Assembly: GCF_026342435.1 (NCBI RefSeq)
Contig: NZ_JAPEMT010000001.1
Span: 2,226,501 to 2,290,500 of the forward strand
Direction of reading: 5' to 3'
DNA from: Streptomyces sp. NBC_00237
GTDB taxonomy: Bacteria > Actinomycetota > Actinomycetes > Streptomycetales > Streptomycetaceae
DNA length: 64,000 nt
This document shows positions 52,648 to 61,714 of the stretch, piece by piece (the stretch's first letter is position 1; every line of letters starts with the position of its first letter). Position numbers and translations under genes: made by a program. Below the pieces are notes generated by a model. That model searched no databases and was not told the DNA's origin. It saw nothing but the letters and a program-made list of their open reading frames with translations.

Positions 52648-54330
52648 CGCGTAGACCCGTTCGACGTGCTGGGTGCCCGTGAGCGTTCGGTAGGACCTGC
52701 GCCACGTGCTCGTGGCGTCCTTGCGGGTCTTGTCGGAGACGGAGTAGTAGTCCATCTGCGAGTGCTCGGGCGTGACGTCCAGGACGCCGTAGCCGTGCGA
52801 GTCCATGTCGACGTACTTCACATGGCGGTTCGCGGCCTTGACCGCCGTGGCCGCGACCAGCGAGACCGTCTGCGGAGCGACGTGCAGCATGTCGTCGAGG
52901 TTGTCGGAGGTGACCGAGGTGATGACGAATTCCACGCCTGCGGAGCCCGAGGACGGGTAGGTGGCGGCCTTGACCGGCACGTCGTTCGCCCACGACATGT
53001 GGATGTCGCCGGTGAGGAAGACCGTGTTGGTGACGGAACGGTCCTTCAGGTGCCCGATCAGTTCCTTGCGGTCGTCCGTGTAGCCGTCCCACTGGTCGGT
53101 GTTGACGGCGATGCCCTCCTTGGGCAGGCCCACGAGTTCGGCGATCGGCTCGAAGAGGTGCGCGGGTACGGAGCCGAAGGCGATCGGCGAGATCATCACG
53201 GACGTGCCGACGAGCTTCCAGGAGGCGTCGGAGGCGGCCAGGCCCGACTTCAGCCAGTCGAGCTGCGCGCGGCCCGTGATCGTACGGTCCGGATCGTCGA
53301 CCTTGCCGCTGCCGACGGACGCCTGCTGCGAACGGAAGGAGCGCAGGTCCAGCAGGTGCAGGTCGGCGAGCTTGCCCCAGCGCAGGCGGCGGTAGACGGT
53401 GCCTGCGGTGGAGGTGCGGACCGGCATCCACTCGAAGTACGCCTGCTTGGCGGCGGCCACGCGTGCCGACCAGTCGCCCTCGGTTTCCGGGGTGTGGTTC
53501 TCGGCGCCGCCCGACCAGGTGTCGTTGGCGAACTCGTGGTCGTCCCAGATCGCGACGACCGGGTGTCTGTGGTGCAGGGCCTGGAGGTCCGGGTCGGTCT
53601 TGTACGTGCCGTGCCGCAGGCGGTAGTCGGCGAGGGTGACGATCTCGTGCCGGGGCTGGTGCTGGCGGACGACGTACTTCGGCTCCGGGTAGCCGCCCGT
53701 CGCGTACTCGTAGATGTAGTCGCCCAGGTGCAGGACCGCGTCCAGGTCGGAGCGGGCCGCGAGATGGCGGTACGGGGAGAAGTAGCCGGACTCCCAGTTG
53801 GCGCAGGACACCACGCCGAAGCGGACGCCCGCGACGGTGGAGTCCGCGGCGGGAGTGGTGCGGGTGCGGGCGGCGGGGGAGAGGACGTCGCCGCAGGAGA
53901 AGCGGAAGTAATAGTCGGTCGCCTGGCGCAAGCCCCTTACATCGACCTTGACGGTGTGGTCGGTGGCGGCGCTCGCGGTCGTCGTCCCCCGGGCGACGAC
54001 GCGGGTGAACGCCTTGTCCTCCGCGACCTCCCAGGCGACCGCGGTGTCCGGGCCGAGGCCGGAACCGGGCGTGGCCTCGGCGGTCGGGGTGAGACGGGTC
54101 CAGAGCAGGACGCCGTCGGGCAGGGGGTCGCCGGAGGCCACGCCGTGCAGGAAGGCGGGGGTGGCGGAGGCCGCGGTGGCGGCGGAGACCGCGTGGGCGG
54201 ACGAAACGGTCGTCGCCGCGAGGGCCGGAGCGACGAGAGCGGTGGCGGCGGCGGCCTTGAGGGCCGTGCGGCGGGACGGGGTTCCCGTGGCGGGGGAGAC
54301 ACCCGTGGCAGGAGTGAATTGACTGGTCAC
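52639..54330 (-). CDS. phoD: Tat-exported alkaline phosphatase PhoD
   Basis: A 563-residue secreted phosphodiesterase/alkaline phosphatase. The Tat signal has S19-R20-R21-TALK and a hydrophobic stretch ending at about residue 47 (AHA). The mature part starts with a PhoD N-terminal domain ([21 protein letters not shown]). The metal-binding core comprises [34 protein letters not shown] and TGDIHMSW. PhoD releases phosphate from diesters and teichoic acid and is usually under PhoP control. A GTTCGCCCACC-type sequence in the upstream hairpin could be part of a PHO box, but the direct-repeat pattern is weak. Confidence 0.95.
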   Translation of the reverse strand: MTSQFTPATGVSPATGTPSRRTALKAAAATALVAPALAATTVSSAHAVSAATAASATPAFLHGVASGDPLPDGVLLWTRLTPTAEATPGSGLGPDTAVAWEVAEDKAFTRVVARGTTTASAATDHTVKVDVRGLRQATDYYFRFSCGDVLSPAARTRTTPAADSTVAGVRFGVVSCANWESGYFSPYRHLAARSDLDAVLHLGDYIYEYATGGYPEPKYVVRQHQPRHEIVTLADYRLRHGTYKTDPDLQALHHRHPVVAIWDDHEFANDTWSGGAENHTPETEGDWSARVAAAKQAYFEWMPVRTSTAGTVYRRLRWGKLADLHLLDLRSFRSQQASVGSGKVDDPDRTITGRAQLDWLKSGLAASDASWKLVGTSVMISPIAFGSVPAHLFEPIAELVGLPKEGIAVNTDQWDGYTDDRKELIGHLKDRSVTNTVFLTGDIHMSWANDVPVKAATYPSSGSAGVEFVITSVTSDNLDDMLHVAPQTVSLVAATAVKAANRHVKYVDMDSHGYGVLDVTPEHSQMDYYSVSDKTRKDATSTWRRSYRTLTGTQHVERVYAPR

Positions 54331-54361
54331 GGGTGATCACATTACTGACCAGTAAGCCCCC

Positions 54362-54394
54362 CGGGTGGGCGAACAGTGAATGTTCGCCCACCCG
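54362..54394 (-). terminator. 13-bp stem hairpin between the DsbA-like gene and phoD
   Basis: CGGGTGGGCGAAC (54362-54374), loop AGTGAAT, then GTTCGCCCACCCG (54382-54394) is a perfect stem. On the minus strand it ends the DsbA-like gene and lies just upstream of phoD, so it may serve both as terminator and as part of the phoD control region. Confidence 0.7.
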
Positions 54395-54404
54395 TTGACC
54401 AGGC

Positions 54405-54433
54405 GTTTGACGGAGTTTGACGGAGTTTGATGG
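54405..54433 (+). repeat. 10-bp tandem repeat GTTTGACGGA
   Basis: Two exact copies (54405-54414, 54415-54424) and a partial third (54425-54433) lie between the hairpin and the stop codon of the DsbA-like gene. Spacing is one helical turn. Confidence 0.6.
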
Positions 54434-54461
54434 CGCGTCAGCCGTCGGGGTGGCCCGAGTG

Positions 54462-55274
54462 TCAGCCCTTCAGGGCCTTCTCGATCGCCGTCTTGAAGTC
54501 CTCCGGTGCCATCGGAGCGGCCTCGGTGCCCTCCTTGACGACGACCTTGCCGTCCATCTTCAGGGTCGGGGTGCCCTTGATGCCGCTGGCGTCGAACTTC
54601 TGCGACATCTTCAGCGCCCAGGCGTCGAACGTGCCGCCCTTGACCGCGTCCTGGAACTTCTTGTTGCCCTTGAGGGCCGGGACCTGGTCGGCGATCTTGA
54701 TCAGGTAGTTGTCGTCGGCGAACTTGTCGACGCTCTCCTCGGGGTGGTTGGCCTGGGAGTACAGCTTGCCCTTGTACTCCAGGAACGCGTCGGGGCTCAC
54801 GTTCAGCGCCGCGCCGAGCGCGCTGGTCGCGTTCTTGGAGCCCTCGCCGCCCGCCATGTTGTCGATGAAGGTCGCGCCGACGTACTCGACCTTGTACTTG
54901 CCCGCGTCGACGTCCTTCTTGACCTGCTCGCCGTTGGCCTGCTCGAAGGAGGCGCAGCTCGGGCAGCGCGGGTCCTCGAAGAGCTGGAGCGTCTTCTTGG
55001 CCTCGGCCTTGCCGACGACGACGGTGGTGCCGTCGGTCCCGGTGGAGTTGGCGGGCTTGGTGACGGCAGCGTCCTTGGCCGCCTCCCATGCCTTCGGCTT
55101 GTTGGCCTGGACGACGAAGTAGCCGACGCCGCCCGCTATCGCGAGGACGGCCACGACCGACCCGGCGACGACGAGCTGGCGCCGCGTCTTGTCCTTCTTC
55201 GCCTGCCGCTCGCGCTCGACCTTCAGCCGCTCGCGGGCCGCTGCCTTGTTCGCCTGGTTGTTGCGTGCGCTCAT
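54462..55274 (-). CDS. DsbA-like thioredoxin-fold membrane protein
   Basis: A 270-residue protein with a charged, Lys/Arg-rich cytoplasmic N-terminus of about 33 residues, one membrane helix (VVAGSVVAVLAIAGGVGYFVV) and an extracytoplasmic thioredoxin fold. The active site is CPSC at residues 104-107 (FEDPRCPSCASFEQ), and the cis-Pro region is GIKGTPTLKMDG. It probably forms or reshuffles disulfides in exported proteins. A membrane protein gene 90 bases upstream on the same strand could be its redox partner; that is inference. Confidence 0.93.
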   Translation of the reverse strand: MSARNNQANKAAARERLKVERERQAKKDKTRRQLVVAGSVVAVLAIAGGVGYFVVQANKPKAWEAAKDAAVTKPANSTGTDGTTVVVGKAEAKKTLQLFEDPRCPSCASFEQANGEQVKKDVDAGKYKVEYVGATFIDNMAGGEGSKNATSALGAALNVSPDAFLEYKGKLYSQANHPEESVDKFADDNYLIKIADQVPALKGNKKFQDAVKGGTFDAWALKMSQKFDASGIKGTPTLKMDGKVVVKEGTEAAPMAPEDFKTAIEKALKG

Positions 55275-55364
55275 GATCGTTCCAACTCCGTGGGTACTGA
55301 ACGTTGCGTGTGAGGGGGTGCCGGGCCCGCGTCCGTACGACGAGTGGACGGGTGACGGAGGGCC

Positions 55365-56069
55365 TCAGGCGGTGAGGGAGAACCCGGCGGCGGGCGGCCC
55401 GCGCCGCCCCACGGAGTGCACGAGGTGCCGGGTGCGCAGCAGCGTCGCCGCGTCCCGGTGCGGGGTCGGACGCCCCGGATTGCGTACGGGGAAGAAGCCC
55501 GCCGCGGTGGCCACCGCGAGCAGCAGCGGCCGGAAGGCCAGGCACGCGGTCGTGCGGAGCAGCCCGCAGAGGGCCGCCTCGCCGCGCCGCAGCCACAGCG
55601 CGGCCAGCAGGCCGACCGCCACGTGCGCCCCGAGCAGCAGCCAGGGCAGCGCGGGGTCGGGGGAGGCCAGCAGCTGGGTGAAGCGCCCGGCGGGTCCGGG
55701 GTGGACGAACGGAGCGCCGAAGGGGGTGCCGACCGGGGTGCCGCCGCACAGCACGTCGAGCCCGAAGGCGCGCAACGCACCGGCGACGGGACCGCCGGAC
55801 GGCCCGTAACAGACATGCTGTCCGGTGGTGAAGAGGGTGTCCGCCGCCAGTTCGAGGGGCACCAGCAGGGCGGCTATCGGGCCGAAGCCGCGCTCCCGCC
55901 CGGCGAGTGCGTACGCGAGGCCGAAGACGGCGACGCCGACGGCGACGACCGTGAGCGGCGGCAGCGGGGCTCCGGACAGCAGCACGTGCGAACCCACGGA
56001 CAGCGTCACGACGACCGCCGTGAAGAGCGCTGCCCGCAGGATGCGAAGCGGAGTCCTGGATATGCCCAT
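55365..56069 (-). CDS. unknown integral membrane protein, paired with the DsbA-like gene
   Basis: Not recognised as a named family. The 234-residue chain has about five hydrophobic segments (LRILRAALFTAVVVTLSVGSHVLL, LTVVAVGVAVFGLAYALA, FGPIAALLVPLELAADTLFTTG, LPWLLLGAHVAVGLLAALWL, LAFRPLLLAVATAAGFF) and several Cys in loops (HVCYG, DVLCGG). This would suit a small redox or transport partner of the DsbA-like protein. The ATG at 56069 was chosen because the first hydrophobic segment follows; a GTG 18 bases upstream is possible. Confidence 0.78.
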   Translation of the reverse strand: MGISRTPLRILRAALFTAVVVTLSVGSHVLLSGAPLPPLTVVAVGVAVFGLAYALAGRERGFGPIAALLVPLELAADTLFTTGQHVCYGPSGGPVAGALRAFGLDVLCGGTPVGTPFGAPFVHPGPAGRFTQLLASPDPALPWLLLGAHVAVGLLAALWLRRGEAALCGLLRTTACLAFRPLLLAVATAAGFFPVRNPGRPTPHRDAATLLRTRHLVHSVGRRGPPAAGFSLTA

Positions 56070-56113
56070 CGTCAGTGAGTGTGCCACGGGCCCCCGTAAG
56101 GGCCTTCTAAGGG

Positions 56114-57439
56114 CTACAGACCTGTGATGCGACCGTTGCGGAACAGGTCCACGAAGATCTGGTGGTCGGCCCTCGCGCGCGCCCCGTAGCTGTGCGCGAA
56201 GTCGACCAGCAGGTCGCCGAAGCTCTCCTCGTCGGCGGCGATCGCCGCGTCGATGGCCCGTTCCGTGGAGAACGGGACCAGCGAGTGCCCGCTCTCGTCG
56301 TCGGCAGCCGCGTGCATCGTGGCGGTGGCCCGGCCGAGGTCGGCGACGACGGCCGCGATCTCGTCGGGCTCGTCGATGTCCGACCAGTCCAGGTCGACCG
56401 CGTACGGCGACACCTCGGCGACGAGCTGCCCCTGCCCGTCCAGTTCGGTCCAGCCCAGCCACGGGTCGGCGTTCACCTGGAGGGCGCGCTGTGAGATGAC
56501 CGTGCGGTGGCCCTCGTGCTGGAAGTAGTCGCGGACGGCGGCGTCGGTGACGTGCCGGGAGACCGCCGGGGTCTGGCCCTGCTTCATGTAGATGATCACG
56601 TCGTTCTCGAGGGCGTCGCTGTTGCCTTCGAGGAGGATGTTGTACGAGGGCAGGCCCGCGGAGCCGATGCCGATGCCCCGGCGGCCGACGACGTCCTTCA
56701 CGCGGTACGAGTCCGGGCGGGTCAGCGACGACTCCGGGAGGGTCTCCAGGTAGCCGTCGAAGGCGGCCAGCACCTTGTAGCGGGTGGCCGCGTCCAGGTC
56801 GATCGAGCCGCCGCCCGAGGAGAAGCGGCGCTCGAAGTCGCGGATCTCCGTCATCGAGTCGAGGAGCGAGAACCGGGTCAGCGAGCGGGCGTCGCGCAGG
56901 GCGTCCAGCAGCGGGCCCTGGGCGGTGTCCAGGGTGAAGGGCGGCACCTCGTCGTTCTTCGCGCCCGTGGCGAGCTGGTGGATGCGCTCGCGGTAGGCGG
57001 CGGCGTACACCCGGACCAGGTCGCCGATCTGCTCGTCGCCGAGCGCCTTCTGGTAGCCGATGAGGGCGACGGAGGCGGCGAAGCGCTTGAGGTCCCAGGT
57101 GAAGGGGCCGACGTACGCCTCGTCGAAGTCGTTGACGTTGAAGATCAGGCGGCCTTCGGCGTCCATGTACGTGCCGAAGTTCTCGGCGTGCAGGTCGCCG
57201 TGGATCCACACCCGGGAGGTGCGCTCGTCCAGGTAGGGGCCCGCGTGCTGCTCGCGCTCCTGGTCGGCGTAGAACAGGCCCGCGGCCCCCCGGTAGAAGG
57301 CGAAGGCGGAGGCGGCCATCTTGCGGAACTTGACCCGGAAGGCCGCCGGGTCGGCGGCCAGCAACTGGCCGAAGGCGGTGTCGAACACGGCGAGGATCTC
57401 CTCGCCGCGCTGGGTGGCTTCTGTCTGCGGAACCGACAT
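56114..57439 (-). CDS. DUF2252 family protein (aminoglycoside-kinase-like fold)
   Basis: A 441-residue DUF2252 protein. It shares an outline with APH/choline kinases: FYRGAAGLFYAD near the start, then SRVWIHGDLHAENFGTYMDAEGRLIFNVNDFDEAYVGPFTWDLKR, with the HGDLHAENFG and DFD pairs expected of a phosphotransferase catalytic and metal site. No activity has been shown for the family that I know of. AGGAGG precedes the ATG by eight bases. It is divergent from dnaE. Confidence 0.9.
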   Translation of the reverse strand: MSVPQTEATQRGEEILAVFDTAFGQLLAADPAAFRVKFRKMAASAFAFYRGAAGLFYADQEREQHAGPYLDERTSRVWIHGDLHAENFGTYMDAEGRLIFNVNDFDEAYVGPFTWDLKRFAASVALIGYQKALGDEQIGDLVRVYAAAYRERIHQLATGAKNDEVPPFTLDTAQGPLLDALRDARSLTRFSLLDSMTEIRDFERRFSSGGGSIDLDAATRYKVLAAFDGYLETLPESSLTRPDSYRVKDVVGRRGIGIGSAGLPSYNILLEGNSDALENDVIIYMKQGQTPAVSRHVTDAAVRDYFQHEGHRTVISQRALQVNADPWLGWTELDGQGQLVAEVSPYAVDLDWSDIDEPDEIAAVVADLGRATATMHAAADDESGHSLVPFSTERAIDAAIAADEESFGDLLVDFAHSYGARARADHQIFVDLFRNGRITGL

Positions 57440-57653
57440 CGCCGGGGCCTCCTGGTGCGGGCGTTCACGTGCTTGCGGGGACTGGTCGGACGGGCACAGG
57501 GGGCACCTGTCGTTCCGTCCAACGCACGACCGTACCCCTGAGTGCCCGGGGGGTCCGGCGGACTGCCGAACCGGGGGTTGTGTCAGTGGGTGGAAGTAGA
57601 CTCGGCTCTCGTTCGCCACCCCTGTCACCGACCCGCTGCCGGAGGCCCCCGCC

Positions 57654-60600
57654 GTGACCAAGCCGCCCTTTACGCACCTCCACGTCCACACCCAGTACTC
57701 GATGCTGGACGGTGCCGCGCGGCTCAAGGACATGTTCGACGCGTGCAATGAAATGGGCATGTCGCACATCGCGATGTCCGACCACGGCAACCTGCACGGG
57801 GCGTACGACTTCTTCCACACGGCGCAGAAGGCGGGCGTCACGCCCATCATCGGCATCGAGGCGTACGTCGCCCCGGAGTCCCGCCGCAACAAGCGGAAGA
57901 TCAAGTGGGGTCAGCCGCACCAGAAGCGCGACGACATCTCCGGTTCCGGTGGTTACACCCACAAGACGATCTGGGCGGCGAACAGCACCGGTCTGCACAA
58001 CCTCTTCAAGCTGTCGTCCGACGCGTACTCCGAGGGCTGGCTCCAGAAGTGGCCGCGCATGGACCGGGAGACCATCTCCCAGTGGTCCGAGGGGCTCATC
58101 GCCTCCACGGGCTGCCCGTCCGGCGAGCTCCAGACCCGGCTGCGCCTGGGCCAGTACGACGAGGCCAAGCAGGCGGCATCCGACTACCTGGACATCTTCG
58201 GCAAGGGCCGGTACTTCCTGGAGCTGATGGACCACGGCATCGAGATCGAGCGCCGGGTCCGCGACGACCTCGTCAAGATCGGCAAGGAACTCGGCATTCC
58301 GCCGCTGGTGACGAACGACTCGCACTACACCTACGCCCACGAGGCGTCCGCGCACGACGCCCTGCTGTGCATCCAGACCGGCAAGAACCTCTCCGACCCG
58401 GACCGCTTCCGCTTCGACGGCACGGGCTACTACCTGAAGTCCACCGACGAGATGTACGCGGTGGACTCCTCGGACGCCTGGCAGGAGGGCTGCCGCAACA
58501 CCCTCCTGGTCGCCGAGCAGATCGACACCACGGGGATGTTCGAGAAGCGCGACCTGATGCCGAAGTTCGACATCCCGGACGGCTTCACCGAGGTCACCTG
58601 GTTCCAGGAGGAGGTCCGGCGCGGCATGGAGCGCCGCTACCCGGCCGGCGTCCCCGAGGACCGCCAGAAGCAGGCCGAGTACGAGATGGACACCATCATC
58701 TCGATGGGCTTCCCCGGGTACTTCCTCGTCGTCGCCGACTTCATCATGTGGGCGAAGAACCAGGGCATCGCGGTGGGCCCCGGCCGTGGTTCGGCGGCCG
58801 GTTCGATCGTCGCGTACGCCATGGGCATCACCGACCTCGACCCGATCACGCACGGCCTGATCTTCGAGCGCTTCCTCAACCCCGAGCGCATCTCCATGCC
58901 CGACGTCGACATCGACTTCGACGAGCGCAGGCGCGTCGAGGTGATCCGGTACGTGACGGAGAAGTACGGCTCGGACAAGGTCGCCATGATCGGCACCTAC
59001 GGAAAGATCAAGGCCAAGAACGCCATCAAGGACTCGGCCCGCGTGCTGGGCTACCCGTACGCGATGGGCGACCGCCTCACCAAGGCCATGCCCGCCGACG
59101 TCCTCGGCAAGGGCATCGACCTCTCCGGCATCACCGACCCCAAGCACCCGCGTTACAGCGAGGCGGGCGAGATCCGGGGGATGTACGAGAACGAGGCGGA
59201 CGTCAAGAAGGTCATCGACACCGCGAAGGGCGTCGAGGGCCTGGTCCGCCAGATGGGCGTGCACGCCGCGGGCGTCATCATGTCCAGCGAGCCGATCGTC
59301 GACCACGCTCCGCTCTGGACCCGGCACACCGACGGCGTCACCATCACGCAGTGGGACTACCCGCAGTGCGAGTCGCTCGGCCTGCTGAAGATGGACTTCC
59401 TGGGCCTGCGCAACCTGACCATCATGGACGACGCCGTCAAGATGGTCCGGGCCAACAAGGGCATCGACCTGGAGATGCTCTCCCTGGAGCTGGACGACCC
59501 GAAGACCTTCGAACTGCTCTGCCGGGGTGACACGCTCGGCGTCTTCCAGTTCGACGGCGGCCCCATGCGCTCCCTGCTGCGCCAGATGCAGCCCGACAAC
59601 TTCGAGGACATTTCCGCCGTCTCGGCCCTGTACCGGCCGGGCCCGATGGGCATGAACTCGCACACGAACTACGCGGAGCGCAAGAACGGCCGCCAGGAGA
59701 TCACGCCGATCCACCCGGAGCTCGAAGAGCCCCTGAAGGAGACGCTGGGTCTGACCTACGGCCTCATCGTGTACCAGGAGCAGGTGCAGAAGGCCGCCCA
59801 GATCATCGCCGGGTACTCCCTCGGCGAGGCCGACATCCTGCGCCGCGTGATGGGCAAGAAGAAGCCGGAGGAGCTGGCGAAGAACTTCGTCCTCTTCCAG
59901 GCGGGCGCGAAGAAGAACGGCTACAGCGACCAGGCCATCCAGGCCCTGTGGGACGTCCTGGTCCCCTTCGCCGGCTACGCGTTCAACAAGGCGCACTCCT
60001 CCGCTTACGGCCTGGTCACGTACTGGACCGCCTACCTCAAGGCGAACTACCCCGCCGAGTACATGGCGGCCCTGCTCACCTCGGTGAAGGACGACAAGGA
60101 CAAGTCGGCCGTCTACCTCAACGAGTGCCGACGCATGGGCATCAAGGTGCTCCCGCCGAACGTGAACGAGTCGGAGTCGAACTTCGCCGCCCAGGGCGAC
60201 GACGTGATCCTCTTCGGCCTCACCGCCATCCGCAACGTCGGTCAGAACGTCGTGGACTCGATCATCCGGATGCGCAAGGCGAAGGGGAAGTACAGCTCCT
60301 TCCCCGACTTCCTCGACAAGGTCGAGGCCGTCGTCTGCAACAAGCGCACCGTCGAGTCCCTGATCAAGGCGGGCGCGTTCGACGAGATGGGGCACACCCG
60401 CAAGGGCCTCGTCGCCCACCACGAGCCGATGATCGACAACGTGGTGCAGGTGAAGAGGAAGGAGGCCGAGGGCCAGTTCGACCTGTTCGGCGGCGGTGAG
60501 GAGGACAGCGACGAGCCCGGCTTCGGGCTCGACGTCGAGTTCTCCGACATCGAGTGGGAGAAGTCGTACCTGCTCGCGCAGGAGCGCGAGATGCTCGGTC

Positions 60601-61190
60601 TGTACGTCTCCGACCACCCGCTCTTCGGCCTGGAGCACGTCCTCTCGGACAAGGCGGACGCGGCCATCGCCCAGCTCATGGGCGGCGAGCACGCCGACGG
60701 CGCGGTCATCACGGTCGGCGGCATCATCTCCGGCCTCCAGCGCAAGATGACCAAGCAGGGCAACGCCTGGGCCATCGCCACGGTCGAGGACCTGGCGGGC
60801 TCCATCGAGTGCATGTTCTTCCCGGCGACGTACCAGCTGGTGTCGACCCAGCTCGTGGAGGACACGGTCGTCTTCGTCAAGGGCCGCCTCGACAAGCGGG
60901 AGGACGTGCCGCGTCTGGTCGCGATGGAGCTCCAGGTGCCGGACGTCTCCAACGCGGGGACGAACGCCCCCGTCGTGCTGACCATCCCGACCGTGAAGGT
61001 CACCCCGCCCATGATCAGCAAGCTGGGCGACATCCTGTCCCACCACCGGGGCAACACGGAGGTGCGGATCAAGCTCCAGGGGCCGCGCAAGACGACCGTG
61101 CTCCGGCTCGACCGGCATCGGGTGACGGCGGACCCGGCGCTCTTCGGTGACCTGAAGGTACTGCTGGGCCCGAGCTGCTTGGCCGGGTAG
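57654..61190 (+). CDS. dnaE: DNA polymerase III alpha subunit DnaE1
   Basis: A 1178-residue replicative polymerase. The N-terminal PHP domain begins FTHLHVHTQYSMLDGAARLKD, and the polymerase palm has D417 and D419 in MPDVDIDFDERRR with the second part VHAAGVIMSSEP. The beta-binding and OB-fold regions follow (GLYVSDHPLFGLEHVL; VGGIISGLQRKMTKQGNAWAIATVEDLAG). The PHP metal residues appear complete, which suits actinobacteria where this domain proofreads. GTG start with CCGGAGG upstream; a -10-like TAGACT is at 57597-57602. Confidence 0.98.
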   Translation: MTKPPFTHLHVHTQYSMLDGAARLKDMFDACNEMGMSHIAMSDHGNLHGAYDFFHTAQKAGVTPIIGIEAYVAPESRRNKRKIKWGQPHQKRDDISGSGGYTHKTIWAANSTGLHNLFKLSSDAYSEGWLQKWPRMDRETISQWSEGLIASTGCPSGELQTRLRLGQYDEAKQAASDYLDIFGKGRYFLELMDHGIEIERRVRDDLVKIGKELGIPPLVTNDSHYTYAHEASAHDALLCIQTGKNLSDPDRFRFDGTGYYLKSTDEMYAVDSSDAWQEGCRNTLLVAEQIDTTGMFEKRDLMPKFDIPDGFTEVTWFQEEVRRGMERRYPAGVPEDRQKQAEYEMDTIISMGFPGYFLVVADFIMWAKNQGIAVGPGRGSAAGSIVAYAMGITDLDPITHGLIFERFLNPERISMPDVDIDFDERRRVEVIRYVTEKYGSDKVAMIGTYGKIKAKNAIKDSARVLGYPYAMGDRLTKAMPADVLGKGIDLSGITDPKHPRYSEAGEIRGMYENEADVKKVIDTAKGVEGLVRQMGVHAAGVIMSSEPIVDHAPLWTRHTDGVTITQWDYPQCESLGLLKMDFLGLRNLTIMDDAVKMVRANKGIDLEMLSLELDDPKTFELLCRGDTLGVFQFDGGPMRSLLRQMQPDNFEDISAVSALYRPGPMGMNSHTNYAERKNGRQEITPIHPELEEPLKETLGLTYGLIVYQEQVQKAAQIIAGYSLGEADILRRVMGKKKPEELAKNFVLFQAGAKKNGYSDQAIQALWDVLVPFAGYAFNKAHSSAYGLVTYWTAYLKANYPAEYMAALLTSVKDDKDKSAVYLNECRRMGIKVLPPNVNESESNFAAQGDDVILFGLTAIRNVGQNVVDSIIRMRKAKGKYSSFPDFLDKVEAVVCNKRTVESLIKAGAFDEMGHTRKGLVAHHEPMIDNVVQVKRKEAEGQFDLFGGGEEDSDEPGFGLDVEFSDIEWEKSYLLAQEREMLGLYVSDHPLFGLEHVLSDKADAAIAQLMGGEHADGAVITVGGIISGLQRKMTKQGNAWAIATVEDLAGSIECMFFPATYQLVSTQLVEDTVVFVKGRLDKREDVPRLVAMELQVPDVSNAGTNAPVVLTIPTVKVTPPMISKLGDILSHHRGNTEVRIKLQGPRKTTVLRLDRHRVTADPALFGDLKVLLGPSCLAG

Positions 61191-61207
61191 ACCGTACGTA
61201 CGCACAC

Positions 61208-61247
61208 AAGAAGGCGCGCCCCCCGTGCACAGGGGGCGCGCCTTCTT
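61208..61247. terminator. terminator after dnaE, bidirectional
   Basis: A perfect 16-base stem (61208-61223 with 61232-61247), loop CGTGCACA, ends with CTTCTT on the plus strand. It separates dnaE from the convergent small basic protein gene. Confidence 0.85.
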
Positions 61248-61265
61248 CGCGTAGGTCAGCAGTGA

Positions 61266-61427
61266 TCAGTTGTGGCCGAAACGGCGCTGGTGCTTCCGGG
61301 CCACGTCGGCGGGGCTGCCCTGAGCCGGGGGCTGCGCCTGCGCCTCGAAGGAACTGCTCTTCTCGGACTGCTGCGAAGCCTTGTCCTGCGTGGTGGGCTG
61401 CTTGCGGGAGTTCTTGTTCTTGGCCAT
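61266..61427 (-). CDS. 53-residue basic hydrophilic protein
   Basis: A short, soluble, Lys/Gln/Ser-rich protein beginning AKNKNSRKQPTTQDKAS and ending VARKHQRRFGHN. It has no membrane or catalytic feature and is probably unstructured. CAGGAGG six bases before the ATG is a strong ribosome-binding site, which is the main reason to believe the gene is real. Homologues of similar size are found near dnaE in streptomycetes; function unknown. Confidence 0.7.
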   Translation of the reverse strand: MAKNKNSRKQPTTQDKASQQSEKSSSFEAQAQPPAQGSPADVARKHQRRFGHN

Positions 61428-61714
61428 GGAATGCCTCCTGAAAGGTGTAGGTGCCAGGGCCGCGACCAGACTCACACAGCGGGACAGACCTCGCATTTTG
61501 GATCATTGCCGTACGTAATCGGACGCCATCGGGAGTAACCTCCCCGGTAACTTTTCGCTCCGCCACGCCGATGATCGAGTTCCGGCCGTTAAGCCTTGCG
61601 AGGTCGGGCAGACTCGATAGAAACCCGTAAAACCTGCCGACCCTTGGCCATTGTTTTCGAGATCTTCAACGTTCTTCGATCACTTTTCGAGGTTCCAGAA
61701 AGAGGGTGGAACGC
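61428..61714 (+). promoter_or_regulatory. AT-richer divergent promoter region before the NYN gene
   Basis: This gap holds no gene. TTTTCGA occurs at 61654-61660 and 61684-61690, exactly 30 bases apart, with TTCGA again between (61675-61679). The run is AT-rich for this genome and directly precedes the NYN gene. Confidence 0.4.

Noticed and set aside
57465..61205. Very long open frame on the minus strand opposite dnaE
   Set aside because: High GC keeps antisense frames open. The translation is Val/Asp/Gly/Leu/Arg-rich with no family features, and the plus-strand gene is certain.
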